Part shown: positions 1 to 12,200 of the stretch, piece after piece | Position numbering within the stretch: the stretch's first letter is position 1 | Layout: every line of letters starts with the position of its first letter | Origin: Fimbriiglobus ruber | GTDB taxonomy: Bacteria > Planctomycetota > Planctomycetia > Gemmatales > Gemmataceae | Length of the DNA: 64,000 nucleotides | Assembly: GCF_002197845.1 (NCBI RefSeq) | Contig: NZ_NIDE01000007.1 | Span: forward strand, 62,001 to 126,000 | Reading direction: 5' to 3' | Position numbers and translations under genes: made by a program | Notes under the pieces: generated by a model | Databases searched by the model: none | What the model saw: only the letters and a program-made list of their open reading frames with translations | Told to the model about the DNA's origin: nothing

Positions 1-3000
1 GCCCCGAACCGCTCGAAGACCGCCTCACCCCGGCGCTCGCCCTCGACCCGACGTTCGGCACCGGCGGTGTCCAATCGGTCGGCACCGGGCCGGCGTCGGC
101 CGTGTACGCCGTTACGACCGCCCCGAGCGGGACGATCTACACTGCCGTGACGACCCCGTCCGAATTTGACATTGTGGCCACCAACCCGGACGGGACGCCG
201 GACACGGCGTTCGCGACCGGCGGGGCCGTGAACGTGGAGACGCTCTTTCCCCAGCCGCCGTTTGACGCCACGGTGGCAAACATCTACGCCCAACCCGACG
301 GCAAGCTATTGGTGCTGGAAAACTACGTGGGGCCCGGCGGGTTCGTTCTGGTCCGTTTGAACGCGGACGGGTCGGTCGACACCACGTTCGGGACGGGCGG
401 GGAAGTCGTGTCGGCCCAGGTCGCTCCGACGAACATCACGGGGGAGTCCCTGACCATCCAGCCCGACGGGAAGTTGCTCGTCGTCGGTTATCCGTCATTC
501 GCCAACGACCAAACCGGCTTTTCCGTCGTCCGGATGAATCCGGACGGCTCGCCGGACACGACGTTCAACCAGACCGGGTACCAGTTCATCCCGGCCCGAG
601 TTCGTCCAGCCCGTTTGCGTCGACCCAGGAAGGAGCGCGGGCGGTGGCCGTCCGGCCGAACGGGCAGATCCTGGTGGTTGGCGACCTTTGGCCCGCGGGA
701 CCGGCGCCCGCGCTTCCGGACGGGGCGAACTTGGCTGTCGCCCAGCTCAACCCGGACGGGTCGGTCGACACCACGTTCGGGACCGACGGGCTAACGATCA
801 CGCCGTTCGTCGCCTACGAGAGCGGGCTCGGCGAGCAGGCGACCCTGCTGGCCGACGGGCGGTTGGAAGTGTTCCTGCCGGGGTCGACGGCGGACCTGGT
901 CCGGTTCACCCCGACCGGCGGCCTCGATACGACCCTGAACGGGACCGGGGAGGCGACACTCTCCCTACTTCCCGGCGCCGGTGCGTACCAAGCCACCGCG
1001 GCGGTCGCCCTCTCCGACGGTTCGTTCGCGGTCGCCGGCGTTGCACCGGACGGCCGGGCGCGGTTGGCGTTCTTCACCCAGGACGGCCAACTCGAACTCG
1101 GGAGCCTGGCCGACGGAGCCGGGTCTACCGAATTCCAGCTCGCACCCGGTGACGTATTGGATTCCGTCTTCGCGGTCGCCGTAACTCCCGACGGAGGAAT
1201 CCTGGTAGCCGGGGCGGCCGGGTCCGACACGAATAACACGAGCTACCAGGCGGCCCTCGCCGCGTTCGCGACCGCCCCGCCGACGGTAATGCTCCCACTC
1301 GCCCTCGACCCGACGTTCGGCACCGGCGGCCTCCAACCCCTCAACGCGGGGCTGTTCGTGGAAGGCATCTCGGCCGCCCCGGACGGGCGCGTGTACACGG
1401 CCGCGGAGACGTCGACCGGATACTACATCGAGGCCACCAACCCGGACGGGACGCCGGACACCGGATTCGGCACCGGCGGGGCGGTGAACGTTGAGTCGCT
1501 CATCCCGCCCGCGGCCCTCGGGATCACGAACCACTTTTATCTGTACAACGTGTACGCCTTGCCGGACGGCGGCTTGCTGGTCCTGGGCGGCGACCTGCCC
1601 TTCTTCGGGAGTGAGGTCGAAGTCCTGAAGCTGACCCGGAGCGGCGCCCTCGATACGAGTTTCGGGACCGGCGGGATCGCTCAATTCGCCAGTTCGACCA
1701 CGCACATGGGGACCGCTCGCGGGTTGACCGTGGACGCCGCGGGTAAGATCCTGATCGTGGGCCAGCCGGACTTTACGAATGCGGTTCTCCCCCAAGATCC
1801 CGGATTCTCGGTCCTTCGTCTGAACCCGGACGGGTCGCTCGACACCACGTTTAACGGGACCGGGACCCAATTCATCCCGGCCGTCAATCCGGCACCCTAC
1901 AACGGTACGCTCTTTTTGGCGTCATTGGAGGGGGCCACATCGGTCGCCGTCCGGCCGAACGGCCAGATCCTGGTCATCGGCAACCTCCTGCCCGCGGACG
2001 CCACGGCGCCGCCAAACAGCGCCGCCACCTATCCGGACCTGGCGGTCGCCCAGCTCAACCCGGACGGATCCCTCGACACGACGTTCGGCACCAACGGTGT
2101 GGTACTCTCGTCCACCGTCATCGGCGGGATCGGCGACGAACAGGCATTTCTGCTCCCGGACGGGCGGTTGAACGTCACCACACCCGCGTTCAATTCGTCG
2201 GCGGGCGTCCTGGTCCGGTTTACCGCCGCCGGGGCCCTCGACACGACCCTGAACGGGACCGGGTCGGCCCCGATCGTCGGGCCGACCGCCGCCCCCATCA
2301 ACGGGGACAGCGACTTCGTGGCCGCCGGGGTGGTCCCGGACCCGGACGGGCGGGTGGTGGTCGAGGTGTACGACCAAAACGGTTCCCCCGTACCCGATGC
2401 GTTCGCGTCCGGGGAAAGTGCGACCCTGTTCGCGTTCGCGGCGTCGGACCCCGAGAACGGGGTGAACGCGATCACCGTGACACCGGACGGGCGGGTGATC
2501 GTGGCCGGGATTGCCAAGGCCAGCGCGACCGACGGGAGCGGGCAGCCGACTCTGGCCGCGTTCGCCACCGCTCCCCTGGTCGTCCCTCCGACCCCGCCGC
2601 CGGTCGCCCCCCCGCCGGTCACGCTCCCGCTGGCGCTCGACCCGACGTTCGGAACGGGCGGTGTCCAATCGGTCGGTACCGGGTCGATGGTGTTCGGTGT
2701 TGCGACCGCCTCGAACGGGACGCTGTATACCGCGGAGAGTACGTCGTCCGGGGAGCGCATCGTTGCGACCAACCCGGACGGGTCTTCGGACACCGGGTTC
2801 GGGACCGGCGGCACCGTGGACGTGGAATCGCTGTTCCCCCCGCCCCCCGGCGGGCTTCTGAATACGGTCGTCTTGGCGAACATTTATGCCGAGTCCGACG
2901 GCAAGCTGTTGGTGCTGGAAAATATCCCCTCGCCTGGCGACGCGTTCCAGCTCGTTCGCTTGAACGCAGACGGGTCGCTTGACGCGACGTTCGGGGCCGG

Positions 3001-5798
3001 CGGGCGGGTCGTCTCGTCTCTGTACACGCCGGTTTTCGTCACGGCCTCGTCGCTGACGATCCAACCCGACGGGAAGGTGCTGGTCGTTGGGACCCCGTCG
3101 TTGTCGTCGGGCATCAATTCTCAGGCAGGCTTCTCCATCGTTCGCTTGAACCCGGACGGGTCGCCGGACGCGACGTTCAACCAGACTGGGTATCAGTTCG
3201 TCCCGGCCGTCAGTTCGTTCAGCCCCCTAGCGCAGACCGACGAAGGGGCGCAAACAGCAGTCGTACGGCCGAACGGCCAAATCCTGGTGATCGGCAGCCT
3301 CTGGCCCGCGGGGCCGGCCCCCACGAACCCGGTTCCGGATGGGGCAAACCTAGCAGTAGTCCAACTCAACTCGGACGGGTCGGTCGACACCACCTTCGGG
3401 ACCGGCGGGCTCACGGTGACACCGTTCGTTGCCAACGGGAGTGGGGCCGGCGAGCAGGCGACCTTGCTGGCGGACGGGCGGTTGGAAGTCTTCCTTCCGG
3501 GGTTGACGTCGTCACTCGTCCGGTTGACACCGGACGGAAACCTGGACACCACCCTGGGCGGGAACGGCTCGGTCGCGATCGGGCAAAATACCGACTTCGG
3601 GCTGAGCCTCCAGCCGTACTTTTCTGGCAGTGATCTGATCGTCGCAGGCGTGGACGCGAACAACCAGGTCGATGTCTCGGTCTACGACCAGAACGGAGTG
3701 CCTGTGCCGGACGCGTTTGCCGCTGGCGGAAGTTCGACCACGTTCTCGTTCGCGCCATCGGACCCCGTGAACTGGGTGGATACCATCACCGTGACGCCGG
3801 ACGGGCGATTGATAGTCGCCGGGGTTGCCAGGGCCAACGCGACGGACGCGAACGGCCAGCTGACCCTCGCCGCATTCGCGACGTCCCCGCCGATCGCCCC
3901 CCCATTCCCCCGGTACCGGTCGTCCCCCCCATTCCTCCAGTACCGGTCGCGCCACCGTCGGTCCCGTTTACCGTCGATCCGTCCGGGACCGGTAGCGTCG
4001 TCCAGGCGAATCTCCCTTCGGGCTATACTTCCAGCCAACCCGGCTTGATGGTCGTCCAACCCGACGGGAAGATCGTCACCGTCGACGCACTCGCTTCTTC
4101 GAGCGAGAGCGGCATCGAAGTCGTCCGCTATCTCGCCGACGGGACGTTGGATACGAGCTTCGGTACGAACGGCGTGGTCGTCTATCCGACCGCCGGAACG
4201 ACGACGGTCGTAACGGGGGTAGCCCTGACGCCGGACGGGAAGATCGTGGTCGTGGGTTACCGTTCCGGGCAATCCGACTCGTTTGTCCTCCGACTGAACC
4301 CGGACGGCTCATTCGACAGCACGTTCGGCACGGGCGGCGTCGTTCACCTCGCGAGCGGTACGGTCGGCCAACCGGGCACCGGGGTCGCCGTCCTCGCGGA
4401 CGGGAGTATCGCCCTGGCCGGTATCGTTTCCAACACCCCTTCGCCCACCTCATCGAACCCCTCCGTGTTCCTGGAAACGCTCGGCCCGGACGGAACACAG
4501 GACGTGGTCACGACCGAAGCTCCACCGGCAGATCAACCCGCGGGGGCGGGGGAGTTCCAGGTACTCGTCCGCCCGGACGGGACGTTCGACGAGATCGCCA
4601 CGGTTGGTGGGACGGGCATCCACGCGCTCGTGTACCAGTACACACTGGCCGGCGCCCTGGACCCGACGTTCGGAACCAACGGAGTCGCAACCGTTCCTTT
4701 GCCCTCCGGATCCGTCACGGGCGCACTTTGGGGGCAGCTCCTGCCGGACGGCGGCATGTTGATCACCTCGTACGGTTCCGGGGCGGACGGCAACGTGGAG
4801 TCTGATCTCATTCGCTTGACGCCGAGCGGGACGGTCGACACGTCGTTTAACGGGACCGGGACGCTGGAAATTCCCGACGCGTACATCCGGGGCACCGGCG
4901 ACCTGTCCGACGGCCGCATCCTGGCACTGGTCCAGCTCACGACCGGCGTGTATCAGCTCGATCTCGTGACCGCGGCCGGGGCACTCGACTCGTCGTTCGG
5001 CTCCGGCGGCCAACTCACGCTCACCGGGTTGTCGCCCACCGGCTTCAGTCCGTCGAACGGTGCGGACGTGGTCGCGGCCACGTCGGCCGGGATCGCGATT
5101 CTCGGCGTGATCCAGCCGTCGGGCGGATCGCCGAACGCGGCCGTGGCGTTAGTCGAGCCGGGCCCGACGCCGATTGTGGTCGTAGCACCGCCTCCGTCCG
5201 TCCCCTCAGGCGTGCCGCCGGTCGTCGTGACGCCCCCGGTCACCCCACCGACCGTGCCGCCAGCCAAACCGCCGGAGGTCACGGTCCCGACCGGCCAAGA
5301 GGTCGTCCTGGCGGACGTCAACGGGGACGGGGTGAACGACATCATCACCACCGGCACCGACGGGACCACCCTGGAAGTCATCGATGGTGCGACCGGTGCC
5401 GATCTCGTCGCCCCGTTCTCCCCGTTCGGGCAAGGGTTCACTGGCACCCTGTCGGTCGTCGCCGCCGATTTGTCCGGGACCGGCAAGGCGGACGTGATCG
5501 TCACCGCCGGGTACGGCGGGGCCGCCCGCGTCATCGTGTACGACGGGGCCACGCTGGCGGCCACGGGCACGACGCCCCTGTTCACCTTCTTCGGCATCCC
5601 CGACCCGGCCTTCCGGGGCGGAGCCCACCTGGCGATCGGGGACGTGAACGGGGACGGGGTGCCCGACGTGATCGTGTCGGCCGGGTCGGGGGCGGGCCGC
5701 GAGTCACCATCTGGGACGGGGCTTCGATCCTGGCCGGCCACCCGGTCGTCATCGAGGACTTCTTCGCGTTCGAGCCGTCGGTCCGGAACGGGGTCTTC

Positions 5799-7175
5799 GG
5801 GCGGCCGGAACAATTACTTCACCCTTGTCCCTACAATCACTTGCATGGCTTGTTGCGTCAGCTGGAGACCACATCATGCACCCTACCCCGCTTCACCAAT
5901 GTCGATGTCCTGATTGCCTCCAGGCGACAGACCATCCCAACAAGGAGGTCCACCGACAACTCAACTTGCTCCTCAGTCGGCTCAACGAGCAACAGCGACG
6001 CTGGCTGGCGGCCTGGGAAGCCCAGCGCATCGGCCACGGCGGTGACCGCCTGGTATCCTCCATCACAGGCCTCCACGTCCAGACCATTCGCCGGGGACGC
6101 CAAGAGTTAGGGTCGGCTTTTGCCAACCTCCCGCCGGGACGGGTCCGCCGCCCTGGAGCGGGCCGCCCGCCCTTGGAAAAAAAGATCCGGTCCTGGAGCG
6201 AGACCTGGTAGCCCTGCTGGTCGATGACACCGGCGGCGACCCGATGACGAAACAGCGGTGGGTGCGTCTGAGCCTGAAGCGACTGGGCCAACTGCTGGCC
6301 CAACGAGGCCATGCCATCGACCCCAAGACCGTCCGGCGTTTGCTCCACAAACTCAAGTACTCGTTGAAGGCGAATCGGAAACGGTTTACCGGCCCACCGC
6401 ACCCCGATCGGGATCGTCAGTTCCGCTACATCGCCCACCAGAAGCGGCGGTTCCTGAAAGCGGGCAGGCCGGTCATCAGCGTGGATACCAAGAAAAAAGA
6501 GTTGATCGGCAACTTCCAGCAGGATGGGCAGACCTGGTGCCACGAGGCGGACGAGGTCAACGCTTATGACTTCCTCAGTGACGCCGAGGGCCGGGCCACC
6601 CCGTATGGCATCTACCTGGTACAACACGACCGCGGTTACGTGTACGTGGGCGAATCGGCCGACACGCCGGAGTTTGCGGTCGATGCGATTGTCTCGTGGT
6701 GGAAGAGCCACGGTCGCCGTCGTTTCCCGGACGCTACCAAACTCCTGATCCTGGCGGACTCGGGTGGCAGTAATGGCTGTCGGCCTCGGATGTGGAAGCG
6801 TCAGTTGCAGGAACGGCTGGCTGACGCCTTCAACCTGGAGGTGACGGTGTGCCACTACCCCCGCGGTGGCTCCAAGTGGAACCCGATTGAGCATCGGCTG
6901 TTCAGCTTTATCAGCATCAACTGGGCCGGCAAGCCCTTGCGTTCGTGGTTGATCTTGTTGGGCTATATTCAGGACACGAGAACCGAAACAGGCTTGCAGG
7001 TGAAAGCCGTGTTGTTGCGGGGAAACTATGAGAGGGGCCTGAAGGTCACGGATCACGAGATGAGGAAGTTGCGCTTGCGACGGCATAAGACCTGTCCGAG
7101 TTGGAACTATACCATCCGGCCACGCCAAGGAGTTTCGGGTGCGGCCAAAGGGTGAAGTAATTGTTCCGGTCGCCC
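5799..7175 (+). mobile_element. ISAzo13-family insertion sequence, 1377 bp, TTC target duplication
   Basis: The ends are near-perfect inverted repeats of 28 bp, 5799-5826 and 7148-7175, starting GGGCG and differing at one position. TTC flanks both sides (5796-5798 and 7176-7178). Removing the element plus one TTC joins the host coding sequence in frame, which fixes the boundaries. It holds one transposase made from two overlapping frames. A second element of the same general type sits at 42758-44064 and also has a 3-bp duplication. Confidence 0.9.
5876..7155 (+). CDS. ISAzo13-family transposase (Rhodopirellula-type DDE), made by -1 frameshift
   Basis: The first frame runs from ATG 5876 (GGAGA eight bases upstream) to 6211. 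The second frame continues to 7155. The join is a canonical A AAA AAG slippery heptamer in the A7 run at 6177-6183, read in zero frame as gaa-aaa-aag. Slipping by -1 gives P-L-E-K-K-D-P-V-L-E-R-D-L, which matches the usual continuation of this family before the GDPM motif at 6241. The DDE domain shows VISVDTKKKELIGNF, LLILADSGGSN and the SKWNPIEHRLFSFI block typical of Pfam DDE_Tnp_ISAZ013. The frameshift is inferred from sequence. The element looks intact and possibly active. Confidence 0.85.
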
Positions 7176-7639
7176 TTCGTGTCGGTGGGCGATTTCATGG
7201 GCGCGGGCGGGGTCTCACTCGCGTTCGGGGCCGGCCCGGACGGGGCGCCGCGGGTGCGCGTGTTTGATGCCGCCCAGTTGATGGCCGCCGGGCCGTTCAC
7301 GACCCTCGATCAGATCGCCGCGGCGGCCCAACTGGCCAACTTCTACGCCGGCGGCCTGGACCAGCGAACCGGCGCCCAGGTCGCGATTATCCCCGCGACG
7401 TCGACCGCCCCGGCCGAGTTGGCCACCCGGACCGGCGCGGAAGGCGCGGCCCCGGTGAACATGTACTCGGCGGCGACCCTCGCCACGGGCTTACTCCCGA
7501 CCCCCGACCAGACGCTCGACGCGACCACCGCAGCCGCGACCCTCAACGGCGTGTTCGTCGGGTAGCGGGCGGCGGGTCACGGCGGGAGGCCCGGGCTATA
7601 TTGGAGGGGTACCCGTCGCTTGACCCGGGAGAACGACCC

Positions 7640-8629
7640 GTGCGGCCCCTCTTCATCGGGCGACTTCTGTCGCCCTTCGCTTTTGCCATCTTGTTAATCG
7701 CGGGCTGTCGCCCAGCCGGCGTGGCACCCGCGGCGCCGGCGCCCACGGCAACCGGGCGGGCGGCGCCGGCGCCCGCCGGCAATTCATTTCCCCCCGAACT
7801 CGTGTCGTTCACCCAGCAAGGCGACGGCCCGGTTTTCTCCGCGGCCGAGCCCGGGCACTGGGACGTGAAAATCCGCGAGCGCGGCTGGATCCTTCGCGAA
7901 GACAACATCTACAAGCTGTGGTACACCGGCTACGACGGCACCGCCACCGGCCGGCGCATGCTCGGGTACGCGACCTCGCCGGACGGCGTCCGTTGGACCC
8001 GCCACCCGGGCAACCCGCTCGTTCCCGACCACTGGGTCGAGGACGTGATGGTCGTCAAGGACGGGAGCCGGTATGTCATGTTCGCCGAGGGCGAAAACGA
8101 CCTTGCCCAGCTCCTGACTTCGCCCGACGGGATCAAGTGGGACCGGGTCGGCCGGCTCGACGTACGACAGGCGGACGGCCGCCCGATCCCGGACGGCCCC
8201 TACGGAACGCCGACGGCCTTCCGCGACGGCAGCCGCTGGCTGCTCTTCTACGAGCGCGAGGACAAAGGCGTCTGGCTCGCCGCTTCGGACGACCTCAAAG
8301 TCTGGCGAAACGTCCGCGACGAGCCGGTCCTCTCCCCCGGCCCGGGAGACTACGACCGCGACATGATCGCCCTCAACCAGGTGATCAAGCACGGCGGCCG
8401 GTACTACGCCTACTACCACGGCTGCGCGACGACCGGCCCGGACGCCCGCAAGTGGTCGGTGGGGGTGGCCGTGTCCGACGACTTCCTCCACTGGGAGAAG
8501 TACCCCGGCAACCCGCTTCTGCCCGTCGCGGAGAACAAGTCGAGCGGGATTCTGGTCGACACGGGCGAAGGCTTCCGACTCTACACCGTGCACCCGGCGG
8601 TGTACTTGCATACTCCGCGCGGCAGGTGA
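7640..8629 (+). CDS. Lipoprotein with glycosidase-like five-bladed beta-propeller (GH43/GH130-like)
   Basis: The chosen start is GTG 7640, with GGGAGA about seven bases upstream. It gives a clean lipoprotein signal peptide (RPLFIGRLLSPFAFAILLIAGC), so the mature protein is probably lipid-anchored outside the inner membrane. An Ala/Pro-rich linker follows. The body has repeated motifs of the glycoside hydrolase 43/32/130 propeller type: YKLWYTGYDG, GYATSPDGVRWTRHPGNPL, FRDGSRWLLFYERE, YYAYYHGC, HWEKYPGNPLL. Proteins like this usually bind or cleave sugars, but the substrate cannot be read and catalytic acidic residues were not assigned. It begins 75 bases after the broken surface-protein gene and converges with the next gene 10 bases downstream. 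Confidence 0.7.
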   Translation: MRPLFIGRLLSPFAFAILLIAGCRPAGVAPAAPAPTATGRAAPAPAGNSFPPELVSFTQQGDGPVFSAAEPGHWDVKIRERGWILREDNIYKLWYTGYDGTATGRRMLGYATSPDGVRWTRHPGNPLVPDHWVEDVMVVKDGSRYVMFAEGENDLAQLLTSPDGIKWDRVGRLDVRQADGRPIPDGPYGTPTAFRDGSRWLLFYEREDKGVWLAASDDLKVWRNVRDEPVLSPGPGDYDRDMIALNQVIKHGGRYYAYYHGCATTGPDARKWSVGVAVSDDFLHWEKYPGNPLLPVAENKSSGILVDTGEGFRLYTVHPAVYLHTPRGR

Positions 8630-8639
8630 TCTGCAGGCG

Positions 8640-9062
8640 TCATCCGGCTGGTCGTTGCGCGGGTAGCCAGCCGATTCCCCCGCACTCACCGCATATTACC
8701 TTGCCCGACGTGACCAAAGGGTGTTGGTGACAAGGACAATCTACCGCCCCCGGTTCACGTTCTGGCAATACCGCCCGCAATTCAGGATACCGCCGGACGC
8801 CTTCGACCAACGCCGATACGATCCACGTCCGGTCTACAACGGGGCGCACGCCAACGTAGTCTCCTTCGGTATTCCAAGACACGATTTCGCCATCTGGACG
8901 GATGCCGATGATGTCTGCCCAACCGAGGTACAGAGGTAGTGCGCCGAACTCCGCTACAGACTGAGACAGCCAACGGATTCGTTCGTCGGACTCCACTGGG
9001 AAGCCCACGATACGAGCCTTGATGATGGCCGAAACATCCTCGGAAACGATCACCCGATTCAT
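8640..9062 (-). CDS. Conserved-looking hypothetical protein with C-terminal zinc-ribbon motif
   Basis: This is a 140-residue protein starting at ATG 9062 with a strong GGGGAGGA site nine bases upstream. The N-terminal two thirds (RVIVSEDVSAIIKARIVGFP, LGWADIIGIRPDGEIVSWN) resembles no family I can name. The C-terminus has C-P-C-H-x4 and C-G-E-C-G-G-I-G-W, a likely structural zinc site similar to DnaJ-like or small zinc-ribbon tails. It lies tail to tail with the lipoprotein gene. Function unknown. Confidence 0.6.
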   Translation of the reverse strand: MNRVIVSEDVSAIIKARIVGFPVESDERIRWLSQSVAEFGALPLYLGWADIIGIRPDGEIVSWNTEGDYVGVRPVVDRTWIVSALVEGVRRYPELRAVLPEREPGAVDCPCHQHPLVTSGKVICGECGGIGWLPAQRPAG

Positions 9063-9295
9063 TTCTGTGCTTCCTCCCCAGTTGAGGATAACACGCCGGG
9101 ATTGATCTTATCCTCTGCAATTCACGGGCGGGTGATGCAGAAATGTCACTTCGTAAACTCCTTTGGTCTAACGGGTTAACCCACTCACTTTCCCACGCCT
9201 CTACGTCTCGGGCAAGTTTTTCGCAAATCCGGAAGTTGCGGACGGCCGCCGTGGTACTATCTGGATGATCCGCCGACCGAATGGGGGGTACACCC

Positions 9296-12200
9296 ATGCC
9301 GGACCTACGGTCTGTGGTCCGCGATCTGGTCCCCGGGACGTGGCCTGGGGGACCGGACGCCGACACGGACGCGGCTCTCCTGGCGCGATTTCTGGACGGG
9401 CGAGACGACGAAGCGTTCGAGGCCCTGGTCCGTCGGCATGGGCCGATGGTAGCCGGGGTTTGTCGGCGCTCGCTGCACAACCCCGCCGACGCGGCCGACG
9501 CATTCCAGGCCGTCTTCCTCGTGCTCCTCAACAAGGCCGCCACCGTCCGCCGGACCGGGTCGCTGGGCAGCTGGCTGTACGGCGTCGCCTGTCGGGTCGC
9601 GTGGAAGATGCGGGCCGCCGCCGCCCGCCGGGCTCGCCATGAAAGGACACACGCCGAAATGACTCGTGCGCTCGAACAAGATACCTCTCCCTATCCGGGC
9701 AACGAGACCGACGCCCTCGTGCCGGTTCTCGATGCCGAGCTGAGCCGCCTCCCGGAAAAATACCGGGCGGTACTCGTCCTCTGCTTCCTGGAAGGTAAGA
9801 CGCATACCGAAGCCGCCCGCGCCCTGGGTTGGCCGCCGGGGTCGGTCGCCAAGCGGGTCACCCGCGGGCTGGACCTCCTCCGTGCCCGGCTGGTGAGTCG
9901 GGGCATCGCCCCGGCCGCCGCCGCGGGAATGCTCGGGACGGCAACCGAGGGGATGTCTCGCGAGGCCGTGGCGGCTGTGCGCGAGGCAGCCGGCCTTTGT
10001 CTCGCGGGGCGGCCGCTCTCGGGCGCCGTCTCGACCCGCGCGTTCGCCACTTACCGGGCGGTGATGCGCGACTTGCTCGTCGGTCAGGTCATGGGGTTCG
10101 CCACGGTCGCGGTTCTTGTCGGCGTCCTTGCGGTCGGCGCCGTCACCCTTCTGGCCCCGGCCCGGGCCGCGCCGCCGGTCCCTGCCGCGGCAGCCCCCGA
10201 ACCCGGCGAGGCTCCGTCCGTCGACGAGGACGGCGACCCGCTTCCCGACGGGGCCGTCCACCGGTTCGGGACGCTCCGCTTGCGGCACGGGGCGACGATC
10301 ACCAGCATCGCATATTCCGCGAACGGCCGCTTCATCGTCTCCGGGAGCTGGGACAACATCGTCCGCGTGTGGGACGCGTCGAACGGGAAATCGCTCCGCG
10401 ACATCCACCCGCAGGACGGGTGGATTCTGTCCGTCGCCGTGACCGCGGACGGCCGGCGGGTCGCGGCCGGCGGAGACCAGCGGAGCAAGAAGGTTCGGAT
10501 CCTCGACGTCGGGTCCGGGAACACCCTCGCCACGCTGGAAGGGCACGAAGCCGCGGTCCGGGCCGTCGCGTTCTCCCCGGACGGGAAGCAGGTCGTCAGT
10601 CTCTCGGAGGACGGGACGGCCCGCGTCTGGGACCCGGACGGCGGGACGGAGCTGGTCAAGGTCACGGTCGGTAACAAGCGGCCGGGGTTCTTTCAATACG
10701 CCGGCGTGACGTTCGCCCCGGGCGGCAAGACGTTCGTGACGGCTTACGGCGGCGCGGCCGTCGGCGAGTGGGACGTCGAAACCGGAAAATCGGTCCGGAC
10801 CTACGAGCGCGAGGGGTGTCGCTTTCACTCGGTCGGGTACGCGCCGGACGGCAAGCACGTTGTCGCGGGCGACGCGAACGGGCAGGTCTGCGTCTGGGCG
10901 GCCGGCACGGGGGTGTTCGAGCACCAGGTCCGGGGCCAGGACGCCACGGCACACAGCGTCGCGTTCGCCCCGGATAGCAAGACGTTCGCGGCCGGGTACG
11001 GCGTGTTGATCGAACCGCAGCGGTATTGGAGCAGCGGCGAGGTGACGCTCTGGGACACGAAATCCGGCAGCCTCGTGCGGCGGTTCACCGACCACGCGGG
11101 CCCCGTAACGTCGATCGCGTTCGCCCCGAACGGAGGCGCCCTGGCGGCCGCCAGCCAGAACGGGATTCTCGTCTGGAACCCGGCCGACGGCACCCCACTG
11201 CTCCGCTCGGCCGGCCACCAGTCGAACGTCCACGGCGTCGGCTTCGTCGCCGCCGACCGGGCCGTCACGTGCGGGGCCGACCGGGTGGTCCGGTTGTGGA
11301 ACGTCGGGTCGGGCAAGCTCGTGAAGGAGATCGGGGACGGACAGGCGTGTGCGTATGCCCTGGCCACAGTCCCCGACCGGGGGCTCTTCGTCTGGGGCGG
11401 GTTGGACGGGGCGGTTCATCTTGGTACGGCCGACGGGGCGGAGGTCCGCAAGTTCACCGGGGCTGAAGGGACCACCACCACGGTTGCACTGGCGGCCGAC
11501 GGGCGGACCGTCGCAGCCGGCGGGGTCGACAAGATCGTCCGCCTCTGGGACGCCGAGACGGGAAAATTGCTGCGGACGTTGGACGGCTCGACCACCTGGA
11601 TCAGGAGCGTTGGGTTCTCGCCGGACGGGAAGCTGATGGCGGCCGGCGGGACGGACGGGAAGGTCCGCGTCTGGGCCGCGGCGACCGGCAAGCTCGTCCG
11701 CAACCTCCACGGTCATAGTTCGGACGTTTTCAACGTCGTCTTCTCGCCGGACGGGCGAACGCTCGCCACCGCCGGCCGGGACGACACGGTCCGGCTCTGG
11801 GAGGTGTCGTCCGGCCAACCCCGCTGGGAGTTCAACAACCCGACCACCGCGCGGGCGGCGGTCACCTTCTCCCCGGACGGCCGGACGCTCGTGACCTCGT
11901 CCGGCGGACAGAACCGTGGTGTCCGGCTTTGGGATCTGACGAGTGGGCGGGAACTTTGCAAGGTCTGGGGACACCGAGGGTACGTGACGGCCGTCGCGTT
12001 CTCGCCGGACGGCAAGCGGGTGATGACCGCCAGCGACGACTCGTGTTCGCTGGTCTGGGACGTGGCGGCGTTGAAGGCGACCGCACCACCCGCCCCGAGC
12101 AACGAAGTCGTGGAGGCGGCCGCGGCGGCGGCGTGGGCCGACCTGCTCGGTCCGAACGCGGCCCGGGCGTTCCGCGCCCGCGAGGTACTCGTGGCGTCGC

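Larger units (their letters stand above)
1..7565 (+). pseudogene. Delta-60 repeat / FG-GAP surface protein, 5' end outside window, frameshifted and split by an IS
   Basis: The reading enters the window in frame with P-E-P-L-E-D-R-L-T-P, the planctomycete extracellular N-terminal motif. It then carries many delta-60 type repeats (consensus DPTFGTGG, LNPDGSLDTTFG, PDGK). Three long modules start near 33, 1291 and 2628 with LALDPTFGTGG, so about 1.3 kb each, and a diverged module follows to about 5150. A proline linker leads to FG-GAP/VCBS-like calcium-binding repeats (DVNGDGVND, near 5310-5690), continuing after the IS at 7179-7565. One base appears missing near 597 (compare the paralogous stretch near 3215), in the C7 run at 3897-3903, and near 5697. 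An ISAzo13-family element lies at 5799-7175; without it and one TTC copy the frame runs straight through (VRNGVF-VSVGDF). The family is predicted to be exported and repetitive; its role is unknown. As it stands the gene cannot make a full product. Confidence 0.85.

Noticed and set aside
586-5813. Long open frames on the minus strand across the delta-60 gene
   Set aside because: They are shadows caused by high GC and repeat structure; none has a domain or ribosome site, and the plus strand carries the clear repeat motifs.
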